Assembly (NCBI GenBank): GCA_964030785.1
Contig: OZ034971.1
Span: 18,308,365 to 18,372,364, forward strand
Source: Siderastrea siderea
Lineage: Eukaryota; Cnidaria; Anthozoa; Scleractinia; Rhizangiidae
DNA length: 64,000 nt
Direction of reading: 5' to 3'
A program made the position numbers and the translations under genes. Position 1 is the first letter of the stretch. The number at the start of each line of letters is the position of its first letter. The notes below the pieces were generated by a model. That model had not been told where the DNA came from. It saw only the letters and a program-made list of their open reading frames with translations, and did no database searches. Shown here in pieces: positions 46,827 to 57,700 of the stretch.

Positions 46827-49800
46827 ATGTCTTTACGCACGATGCGCCTCCAAGATCTGAATCCCCACATTCTGTGCGTGTTGTGTGGTGGGTATTTGGT
46901 GGACGCTACAACGATTGTGGAGTGCCTTCATTCGTGTAAGTATGCAAATATTCAAAATAATTTGGCGGGACAAACGTTCTCTATCTATCCACATGCTTTG
47001 TCAAAATTATATGGACGCGCCTTCATTTTCACTCCGTATCTCTGATTTGAATTTTAGTAGTAATTTTAACTGACACTTTTCAATATTTCTGAGGGCAATG
47101 GGAGGGTGAGGACACATTACTTACCATTACAGAAGTACATAAGACCATCATCATCATCATCATCATCGTCATACAACATGGTGTCAAGATACCAATAATG
47201 TAAGATCGTAATTTACTTATACTAAGATCATAATTAGTCTGTTCTATTTGGACAAAGCGTGTTGCCTTGCACAAGATGTTCCTATGTACAACATGTAGGA
47301 AAGGCTGTTTAACTGGATTAGAGATGAGTGAGTGGATGCCACGAGCACTGAACGCCAAGGCCACTCGCCTTTACTTCAGTTTTGCTTCAACTTTACCTCT
47401 CGGGATACGTTTTTTTGTGGAACGAGCCGGAGACTTTTGGTCATAAGTAGGGTTGTCCACATTATGCTCAATGTTTCACACTATTTTGCCAATTCTTTAT
47501 GCTCAACAAATGTCAGTATTATGCTCAAATAGCATAACTGTTATGCTCCGTTATAATTAACATAAAAAATAAATAAAGGACCACAGGTTTATGTTGATTA
47601 CAAGTGTAAATGGAACAGTCCGAGGAGGCAGCTGACAATGTTGTAGAACTGGAACTGCTGGAAGCCATGTTTTTTTTTTAACCAGGCCTGGTCTTAAAAT
47701 GTGGTACCTGTACCTGTGTGGGAATCCCATGGTTTTGCCAAAGTTTTTATAACAGTCAAAGAGTCGAAGAAAGTTTGTACTAGTATTCCAGCATAATGCT
47801 CGATTCTTTTGCCTCACTATTATGCTCAAAATTTTGCCGGCATAATGTGGACAACCCTAGTCATAAGACAAACGAACAAAGCAAGACACAGCAACGGACA
47901 AAATAAATTAAACAGAACAAAAACAACGGCAAAAGGAAGGATCAGTCATCAGCAACAACAATAATAATGACGACGACGACGAAAACAAAAAAAGAAAAAA
48001 GATGCATCTGTGATCTAAAACACATTTTTAGTATGAACATGAGTTTCCACACCCTGTCCCTGGATGGGATGCTTGTCCATCTCAAGGTAACCCTAATATT
48101 CTGTTGGGTTTTCTACACCTGGTTAGAAAGAGATAACGTGGGGCAGCTTATTTAGCTAACGAACCGTGAACTTTTTTGCAGTCTGTCGCAGTTGTATCGT
48201 GAAGTATCTTCAAACATCATTTTACTGTCCTGTTTGTGATGTTGAAGTCCACAAGACAAAACCTCTGCTACATATTAGGTAAGTACTAAATTGAGAGCTA
48301 AAAAGTACAGAACATCAGCATGAGATTAAAGCAAACCATTAACAAGACTAGGGATCTTGATGTACATACGTACTGACTCTTATATCATACCTCAGACCGC
48401 AGACCTGTATGGTTATATCCTAGTCTTCGCGCTTCAAGTAGGATGGCTAACTATTTTTTTAGACAATTAAACGAAAGATGAAACGGGAGAGCGATTCCCA
48501 ATATACGAAGTCACCAGGAAAATAATGATTAAAAAAATGGAAACAAGTTTTAGTTTTCAATATTGATTTCAGTAATTCTGTTATTGCATTTTAATCACAG
48601 ACCGGACAGAACATTGCAAGATATCGTGTACAAGATTGTACCCGGCATTTATCAAGGTAAGAGAGAAAACTATTCTTTTGCATCTTGTGGATGTGAATAA
48701 GATGGGGAGAGTAGGCCTTTGATGGGATTATCTTTTGAAACGAATAGCACAACGGAAGTTAGATAACTGCCCAATAGCCTTCACTAGAATAATTACTCTT
48801 TATACGAGTTTGTACCCATCGTCTGGTCGATTTTGCTCGCATCAACTTAGCACCATCAGAGAATACTAAACGTTAAACGCGTGCCTTTGGCAATTTGAAC
48901 GCTGCATATCCTGCCGCCTTATGGTAAAGTCGCCTGTCTTATTATTTATTTTTCAGAAGAAGTAAATCGACGCAAGGATTTTGAAGCAAGTGAAAAGGTT
49001 GAACAAGGTTTGTCAGAGTTTCCGTTTAGCTGGCATTTCATTTTCCTATCACAGACGCTCATTGTGCCGTTATTATTATTATTATTATTTATTTATTTAT
49101 TGGGAACCATAGTGTTTTATATTTTTTCAATGTTCGCTTCTGTTTAGAAACTGAAGAGAAAACAAAAGAAGATACAGCTCTAAATACAGAGAAGGAGAAA
49201 GACTCCCTGCCATTCGATGACCCAGTGTGTATTACTCTGGAATATTTCAGGTATGAATTTATATCACTGTTTGGTTTTATTATGTTTTTCAGAAGTTCTA
49301 GCAGATTTTCTTTTTACTTACAGGAAAAGAAGGAACTTTATGGAAAAGGAGGTAAGAATTTTTTTTGTGACCGCTGATCATTACATACATGTATTCGATG
49401 ATAAACAACGACCACGCGCTATTTTTAGAAATTAAATTTTATTTTTTATTCTTTTGTCAGTAGATACGATCAAAATATTGTTGATCGGATTAGAATCATT
49501 TCGTTGTCTTTGAAACAATGAGACTAATCGACCGCGTATATGCTGCGCATCGATGACTATTCGTTCATAGAAAACTTGGCATCTAAGTCTAATTATTAAA
49601 TAAACATGTTGGATTTTTATGTTTGATTTTCGACCCCTCATTTCATTTTGTCTCCAGATTTTTCCGACTCGCTATCTGCGTTGCTCGTCTGCAGTGACTG
49701 TAGGAGTACTGAAGAAATTTCTGATTATGAAGTTTGCCATTCCGGAAACTCACAGTGTAAGAGTCAATATACTTATTTGACAGTTTAAGTGCTTAAAGGT

Positions 49801-52800
49801 TACACGGTGGAATGGACAAATGCAAAACACGCATCAGTCCAATAAACAAAAAAATAATTCCCGGTTGCGTGGAAATAGCGTCTTATTGTTAGGTAATGCT
49901 GTCTGTTCGAAACGAAAATGTTGGACAACAAAACAAGAACAACGACAAGAACAAATAACAACAATGACAACAATAGCTGTACGGCACTGTCAACAACAGC
50001 AACAACTAGCTCCATCCATTGGGCAGGAGGTTAGAGTGTGGTCTCGTGTTACAGTCAACTCTATAAGACAGAGAGTGTTGGGACCAGCTCTAACTGTCCG
50101 TTTTATGGAGGTGTCCGTCTTAAATATCGTTCAGTTACAGTAAAATGACTAAATCAGTTATGCCAGAGACCAACCAAAGATGTCCCTTTGAAAGAGAGTT
50201 GACTGTGTAAGAAGTGCCAAAACTAGCCTGCCTGTGGCGTTGTCCGCGCGCGATGGCCGCCAAGAGCGGCGAAACCCGCGACAACGAGCAGCGTAAGCCA
50301 CCTCGCACCAGCTACGCAGGCCTGCTTGTTCTTGTTAGTTGCTAGTTTCACTAACCGGTGGATTTTGGTTCAGTAGCCACTCAGGTAATTTTCGTTCATT
50401 TCTCAGGTATGTATTTTTTTATGTCTGGACAGCGATGGGGCATTTATAGTGTCCGGATTAACAGGATCTCCCTATTAAGTGGGTTAATTTTAGGGAAGTA
50501 TATGGGTCGGGACCAAAACAGCTGACTGCAATAACGAGGTGTCCGTATTAAGCTTATTATCGTAAAGCGAGGTTCCACTGTACGAAATATTTCACTCCTC
50601 AGAGGCGGCGGAGCGTTTTGAAACGTGGTGGGGGGGGGGGGGGGGGCTCATCGTACACCAAGCCAAGCGCGTACCCCTACCCAAATTTCCCAAAATGTCC
50701 TTTGCGTAGTTCGTTGGTACAAGCAAACCTCTTGGCCATCTTAATATTGCCCAGTGCGACCGTAATCGATTTGTGACAATGCATAAGTATGCAGTTGTTC
50801 AGACGATCCTGCCTCATGGTGCTTCTTAGGTAGTTCTTGAGTCATCGGAGGGCAGAGTAACCTGACGTACTTTGGGCAGCGCAGTTCTTACTGCATCAGG
50901 TACGAGGTGAAGCTGATACCCTAGCCTGCCGCAGTCTATGTCAGTTCCAAAGCAAGACCTTTGCAGCTCTTCCAAATGCTGACTGAAGTCGTCGCTGTTT
51001 GCTGCGTCCACAAGACGTTTCTCCACCTTAACTTGGCTCGGTTAAATCAGCTTTCTAATTGCGTTTTAACTTTGCTGCAGGCTTCATAGTATTGCACCCT
51101 ATAGTAATCCGGAGGACATTCAAACCGATGAGGAGGATCGAGCACCGTCACCAAGCCTGGCAGGGGCTCTCCTGTATCGTGACAGCACTGGTTCGCCAGA
51201 CTTACCCTCTGAAAAGGACACTCATGACTCGCAAAATTTATTGAACTCTGCTTGTGTGCGTAGTCGTGTGCATGTAGTGATTCTTGGCTAGATTTGCAGT
51301 GGTAATAGTTTTTTGCATAGTCGTATCTTTCCCTTGCAGTACCCAAACACAGGGTTAAATTTATCAAGGCTTGATAGCACTCCGTTTGCCCTTTGTCCAT
51401 ACTCGTCGTGTGTGGTGTCGCTTATTTCTTCCATTGTCTGCTGAAGTACAACGTAGTCTTCAAGAACAGCATTGAATGCTGCCGGAGTTGTTCCAAAAAA
51501 TCCTACAACATACTATTTCGCCCAGCGCGATCCTGATGAAACGATTTGTGAAAATATCACGAGACTGAATATTTTGCCCAACCAATTTTATGCTGCACTA
51601 GCGATATTTTCGGCATCGAACGAAACGTGGGGGAGGGGGGGGGGGGGCTGAGCCCTCCTAAATTTTCGTTTGGGGGGATACAGCCCCCCTGCTCCGCCGC
51701 CTCTGCTCCTGTTTCAGATAATGGCTGAATTCCCGTGTTTTTTTTCTACAGACTGAAGTTATCCGCTCTGATGAAATTCTGGATGGTCACCTGACCATGA
51801 AAGAAGTGTGTCGGATATACGGCCTTTATTCCAAGGTAAGTAAAGAATGTCTTCACAACAGATGTGAGTGCAATGCATAGAGCGAGGATGAGAGAACACT
51901 AGTAGGGGAAAAATGCTTTAGACTTCCGTGTAGATAACGTAATCGTCCTAGCGTTGATTGACAATGTCGTGAGTCCACGTGAATGTACAGCACTCGGTAC
52001 GTTCTTTCAGAGAGGATGCTTGAACCAGAATTTGTAGATAATTTACTTATCTATAAACGTGGTATGAGGAGCTAGCACTCGTACATTAATTCCATCTTAA
52101 AAAAGAAGGTTTTAACGCTCACAATCCCATCTGGCCTTGTATTTGGAGATGAGCGATAGAAACAGGTTTATTGGGAGGCAGTTTTGGAGCCATTTTGTGG
52201 CTCTGAGAGCTTTGCCTGCTGGGGTGTTTAGTTTACACTTGTCCTTACACAGAATCCCTTCCTTCAAATCGTCTCTCTCACTTAAGATTTTAATTGGGTG
52301 CTGGGCAGTTGAGAGCCCCTCACTGACCGATTTTTGTTTACTACTTATCTCCTACATGATGTACTTTGTGTACTCAACTGTACTTTTCTGGTTGACCCAT
52401 TTCTTTCCTGTGTATTTACTCTTACAGCCATTTGTGGATCTTCAATACGTATTCCTCGAGAAAAACGAAAGCGCGGCGCCTGTGGTAAAACCAAAGATCT
52501 TTGATGTCAAAAGAAAGCGAATCAAGAAAAAGAAAGGAAACAAAAACCTGCTGAAAAAGTGTCTCTCTCCGAACGCACTTCGCAAGTTCAAAAAGAAAGG
52601 GAAAAAGAAAGCTGTTTTGTCTTCAATTCAAGGAAGCGAAAACGCTGATAAAGTCGACATGGGACCCAGTCAAGCTCGGCCGTTTGAGAACGAAAAGAAA
52701 GAGAATCTTGTGCCCAGTTCTATTGATTTGTGCGCTAATGTGAAAAAGGAGGACCTGGGGTCTAGTCTAGAGCCGCCTTGCGATAAAGTTACCGAAGAGT

Positions 52801-53177
52801 CCAGTCTTCCTCAACCTTATCACAATGCTGACAGAGTGAGTGCAGTGAGTGATGCTTTACTCATGCCAAATATGGACAACGAACTTGGCAGAAATTTGAA
52901 TGAAAACGAGGCCACTGTCATAAACATAAGTACTGTTAAGAGCTTTGTTGACAATGAAGTAGCGGAGGCATTACTTAACACCGATGGAATTGACAATTCC
53001 TTGATGGTAACGCCAGTTGTTAATGGTTTGATTCATGAACCGTCAGACCAGACAGAGCTTGTCAAAGTAATGGATACGAGCGTTTCCGACTATGCCAGAG
53101 ATATGCGTATGAATCACCTTTCTGCGGATTTAGAGTCCTCAACGCTGCTTCACGGATTGCTACTGGAGAGTTCATAG
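46827..53177 (+). CDS. PCGF: Polycomb group RING finger protein, PCGF2/4 (Mel-18/Bmi-1)-like
   Basis: Nine exons join in phase with GT-AG sites: 46827-46935, 48182-48278, 48601-48656, 48957-49007, 49148-49250, 49324-49351, 49658-49756, 51752-51835, 52428-53177; total 1,377 nt, 458 residues plus TAG. Residues about 17-56 form a C3HC4 RING ([33 protein letters not shown]), then [26 protein letters not shown] as in Bmi-1. A RAWUL ubiquitin-like domain spans about residues 127-220 ([38 protein letters not shown]). A basic NLS-like [12 protein letters not shown] lies near 234, and a roughly 210-residue acidic tail has no recognised domain. Known role of the family: RING partner of RING1/RNF2 in PRC1, promoting H2A ubiquitination and repression in the nucleus. 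Paralogue choice (2/4 over 1, 3, 5 or 6) rests on motif resemblance and the long C-terminus. Confidence 0.92.
47448..47859. mobile_element. 412-bp hAT-type MITE in PCGF intron 1
   Basis: The inverted termini TAGGGTTGTCCACATTATG and CATAATGTGGACAACCCTA are flanked by a perfect 8-bp target duplication GTCATAAG (47440-47447 and 47860-47867). The 8-bp duplication and TAGGG-type ends are hallmarks of hAT elements. No transposase is encoded. Confidence 0.9.
48050..48110. repeat. Dispersed repeat fragment (TGGATGGGATGC family)
   Basis: CCTGGATGGGATGCTTGTCC and the following CATCTCAAGGTAACCC match the core of a longer copy at 55797-55925. It lies about 75 bp upstream of PCGF exon 2. Confidence 0.55.
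50600..51705 (-). mobile_element. hAT-like DNA transposon relic in PCGF intron 7
   Basis: Perfect 15-bp inverted termini CAGAGGCGGCGGAGC (50600) and GCTCCGCCGCCTCTG (51705) are flanked by CTCCT on both sides, shorter than the 8 bp usual for hAT. The minus strand encodes broken transposase: [20 protein letters not shown] and a frame ending near 51400, then 51400-51047 (including [20 protein letters not shown]), a stop or shift, and 51026-50826 ([40 protein letters not shown]). The CF..DID..RL..QL..LPD pattern is typical of TTF/ZMYM1-like hAT transposases, from memory. The N-terminal zinc finger and catalytic core are missing. G-runs adjoin both ends. Confidence 0.72.
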
Positions 53178-53793
53178 CTGAGCAACTTATGTTGAAGTTC
53201 CTGTTGTACTTTTGAAGAGCGGAAAGCTACGCTACTGGTGGTTTCTGTGAAACTAGGATGGGGATTTCTGTTGAAAAAAACTTTAACTAGAAACAGAGAT
53301 CTGTTTGCCTGTGCTGTCGAGTTTTAGGGCGTCCTTAATTACCATTATTCCCAACACAGTGTTGCCTTAAAGCTAAAACGGCTCAAGGACCCTAAGCTTT
53401 AAACAATGCAATGCGTTCCCACGGCTTGCTCTGCGTAGGAGGCCGTGTCCTCCAAAGCCATTCTTTTGGAACACGTGACTTGGAGGAGAGCACTGTGTGA
53501 TAACCCTCAAAATGAACGAATCTGTGTAGCCCCTAATTCGGATAGGACATCTAGATTGCATTTTGCATGCAAGGTTTTCAGTGTCTCGATCTTTTCTCTC
53601 TTTGAAGTCATGATACGTCACGGCAGTTCTCTCAGACCATGTGCTGTTGAAAGACTATTTATTGTCCCAGAGGTTTTTTTCTCCTTCCATCTATTCAGTC
53701 GGTAGTGAGCCGCTTTGGTCGGCCTGGTAAGCCGGAAAGAGGAACATCTGAAAGAAGTACGCAAGTGACTTTTGAAATAATATTATTACTGGG

Positions 53794-53799
53794 AATAAA
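53794..53799 (+). promoter_or_regulatory. Candidate PCGF polyadenylation signal
   Basis: AATAAA lies 617 bp after the PCGF stop codon and is followed by a TG-rich stretch. Nothing else verifies it as the transcript end. Confidence 0.45.
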
Positions 53800-53847
53800 C
53801 ATGACAGTTGTCCAATCTGTGGGAATGGTGATCTTTTCTTGTGTTAA

Positions 53848-53926
53848 CCATCGGTTCAAATAATTCGTGTTTTACACTTCTCGACTTTGTCGGGAAGTGT
53901 AAAACACGAATGATTTGAACCGATGG
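53848..53926. repeat. Palindromic hairpin repeat between convergent genes
   Basis: CCATCGGTTCAAATAATTCG is mirrored by CGAATGATTTGAACCGATGG with an additional TTTTACACTTC/GAAGTGTAAAA inner stem. Confidence 0.8.
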
Positions 53927-54062
53927 GCTTTCTGGAAATTACTTTACCTAAGACTAGAATATCGGGGGAAAAAGGAAGGAATAAAAGGAATAAAAGGAAT
54001 ATTTTACAAGCTTGTCAGAGCTGTCCTACCCAAAACTGAGTTGAACCCAGGCCGGTCAGTTT

Positions 54063-54141
54063 CTAGCCTCCCAGACAGTCGTTTTTAGGGGAGTCGTATG
54101 GGTAATACGACTCTCCTAAACACGACTGCGTGGGAGGCTAG
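54063..54141. repeat. Second palindromic hairpin repeat between convergent genes
   Basis: CTAGCCTCCCAGACAGTCGT at the left is mirrored by ACGACTGCGTGGGAGGCTAG at the right, with inner arms AGTCGTAT/ATACGACT. It is MITE-like in form. Confidence 0.8.
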
Positions 54142-54774
54142 TCAGTTTCGTGTATGATTTTCCTTCATTTTAAGAATTGGAACCCAACACTTGACTTCTT
54201 GCGTACACTTGTTCTCAATAATACACTTCTAAAAGAAATGAGACAGCACTCTCTTTTACATTACCATTTTTTATTGCAAGCATTTTACGTTATGTAATGC
54301 ATAATTTAGTAATACATTACAACAGTGCACGTGCTCTTCAGAGGTTTTATGACGACAAACTGTTGATCGCGTCCGTTTATTGGGGGTAAGAACCTGGTGA
54401 CTATTGACTGAAAGCTGGTTTCCATATGGTGGTCAACGATGACCGCTGATCAGCAATGCTTGTTTCTATATGGTGACAGAGTTTTTGGCCCTCACGGAAA
54501 CTACCCTGAAGGTTTACTGTTCACTGAGAGCTTCAACTTTATGATTAGCAAAGAACCGATAGACATTTACTATTCACTATTGCGAAGACCACGTCACTTG
54601 CAGATCCAACCTCTGAAATTAATATAAGCGTACCCTAAAAGCTAAGGGTATCACATCGGGTTTGAAAGTCTACTGATCAAAACGTGCCTAATGAATTTAA
54701 TTTAAATTACGCCTTAAAAAACAAACGAGATGGTTAACAATAAAATCCACGGAGCTTGCAGGACCCGCGCATAT

Positions 54775-57700
54775 CTAGCAGTACAAAGACACTTGGATGA
54801 ACTGAAAAAAGAAAAAAAAAAGATAAACTCCTTTGAACTACCGGCTAAAAAAAAAAATAAATACAGTAATAATAATTTGACATATCCAAAGTCATCTCTA
54901 CATTGACGTTGTGGTAATACCAAGAAGACAGCGTGCATTTAAAAAAATATAACAGAAACTTACATCGTCGTACTGGAAGGTTGCCATTCCATTCTGCGCC
55001 GTGTCGCGTCTTCTAAATTGATCTGAAGGCGAACATAGCAGCAGAAATTTAGTACGGGTTTTATGTACTGTAGCGGATACAGAGTCTTCTATCTTTCAGA
55101 TGGTTTGTTTTAAAAGATCGTAACCACCAGATTCGACACGTAGCGCCATTGGATTAGATGCGTTCGCGACTCATTTGATTTTCAATTTTCCAAGCAATTT
55201 CCAAACCTTTATGTTGTGGCAGTTACAGGCCAGAGACAAAGTTCTCTCAAAGCAGCCAAATTGATTTCTGCAGATGCTCTCTCTCTCCCTCAAAAATTTC
55301 TTTAAAAAGGTTACTGCAGTTCAAATCTAAAATAAGAAATGCGGTTTTACAAATTAGCTAAAACCAGCCAAAAAAACTTTTTAAAAGGAACTCATATTTT
55401 ATTACAATATTCAAGACTTTACAGAAAAAGACTAAAGATTACGTTCAATAACTCCCTCAAATCATACCTGTCAAAGCTTTCAGGCGCACACAACAGGCCA
55501 CAAAATCGTCGAAAGTAATTCGGTTATTAGTGGAATAACGCTTTACGATGACGTTCAAGGCGTTAGGACTTAAACGATACCCTGAAGAGGAAACAATATG
55601 ATAAATTTAAGGTGTAGTTGTTTATTGTCACACCGCATTGTACGGCATACAAAACAGTACAACAACAACTTCCTACTGCTTAATAATTGTAACACATTTC
55701 CTCTAATAAGCCCCAACCCCCTCCCAGGGTACTTACAATTCACTTAAGGTCTTCTAATGGGGAAGCTTAAGAGAGGTAGGTAAGGTAAAGTCGCACACGA
55801 GCCAAGGAGGCCCACACGGCCAGAGCTTATCCCGGTTTCTGTAGCATGAAGCAACTGAGAGTACTGCTACTCCCCCCTGGATGGGATGCTACTCCATCGC
55901 AGGGTTACCCCCCCAGCAGTATGTCGCTGACGTAGTAGATTCGTAAGTAACAGCAAAAGGATACAAAAGGGTAGATTAGAGAACATCGATGACAACCTTA
56001 TGGTCAAAGTTTCAGCCAGTGGACTAAGCGTACCCTACAAGATCATGACATGATGACATGACATGACATAGGGAGGGGGGGGGGGACTTAGTAGAGGGTA
56101 TTTTTTATTGATTGATTGATTGTTTGATCGATTGATCGATCGATCGATCGATTTATGTGGGTGTTTTACTTGCCAGTTTATCATAATTTTTCCCCGAAAG
56201 GATGGGTTTTATAGAGGGAGCTGGCTAAATAGAGGAAATAACTTTCATTTGAATAAACTCGAGGTAGGATTAATATTCATCTACGGGCTAAAACTTTAGA
56301 TTTACCCTAAGGTAAAAGAACCAAAACAACAAAATATAATTTTACTGCTTAAATCTCAAAATCAAATGGCAAGGACCATCACAGTCTTAAAGTCCTGTGA
56401 TTTCTGCCTATGGCAGCTTGCTTTTTAACGAATTAAACACGAATGCACAAAATCTTACCAAAAGCAGCGAGTGCAGCGTGTAGCTCATGTGGTTCCACGG
56501 TGCCTGATCTGTCTGCATCATACTGCATAAATGTAGTCTGCAATGTAAAAGCAAGAAAATCAGCATTAATAGTCATTGATATCGACTGGGTCAGATCACC
56601 CAAATTTGAGGTAATTCCAGTGCAACTTTACAGTGGTACAAAGCAAATTGGATTGCTTTAAGTTAGATCCTTAGGTTTAGGAGACAGCATGGTCGACTGG
56701 TTTAGGGCACTGGATTTCAACTCAGCCCCGGGGTTCAAATCCCGCTCTGGCCACTAGCTGGAATTGTTTCTCGGTATCCCCAACTCAACTGCTCAGCCAT
56801 GCTTGTAGACAGCCAACTGGTCTACCTCCGGCCAGTTGGGATTATTGTTATTTCTTTTTAGATAATAAAAATTTATTATGCTGTATACACGGCCCTACAA
56901 GCCTATGGCTTTAACACATACCGTGTATAAACAAAGGTTATTTATTTATATTATTTATTTCATTTACCCTGTCAAATAGCTCGTGCAAAGCGACTCTCGT
57001 GTAATGCAGAGCAGGTTGGATTGTTTCAATGTTTTCTTTCCGCTTTTGGAAACCTAGTCAGGCTCGGTCTAATGCCACTTGGTGTTTGTTGTTTTCTAGC
57101 CACCTCTCCAATTCTCAGTACTGGATGGTCAATTGAAAAAATGTCTACCACTGAATGCAATAAACAATGTGTTTCTTCAAAACTTGGAGGGCATAAAGTT
57201 GTGAAGTGTAATGTCACCACTTTTCAAATTTCAAGTCTTAGCAGTATAATCAAATTCTCGGTATTGTTATTTAAGTGTTAACAAAAAATCTCGTACCAAG
57301 ACAGACTTATCTTATGGGGGTTATATACTTAAACATTCCCAAAGTTTGCGTACAAAATCTTCAATTTTAGAGCTGGTTCGCTAAATAATGAACCCCTGAA
57401 AAAATTAGAGGCATTTTAAAAGGAATGTTATAACAATTAACAAGCTCAATGTAAATAATAATGAGTTTGCCGGGCCCAAATTTTCTGCAGGTCTATAATG
57501 TGGTTACAGGATTTTGATACATTAGTCAGAATTTTTCAAAATATACTTTTTGGTGATGTCCTGATAAACCTGCCACTCCCAACCTACCCCTGTGGAAGAG
57601 CTGGACTGTAATCCCTTCAAATCCCAAATCTCCACAAAGGAAGAAAGCAAAAAGCAAGTGGTACCAAATCAGTAGGGAGGAGAGCAAACTTTGTTAATTT

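Noticed and set aside
54577..54612. A phase-0 exon reading RLDLQVTWSSQ-stop as the last exon of the penta-EF-hand gene
   Set aside because: The exon at 54801-54775 has a far better polypyrimidine acceptor and encodes FIQVSLYC, matching the FIQ start of the sorcin C-terminus.
56682..56755. A functional tRNA gene
   Set aside because: A and B boxes are present but the acceptor stem does not close and the sequence runs on into a SINE body.
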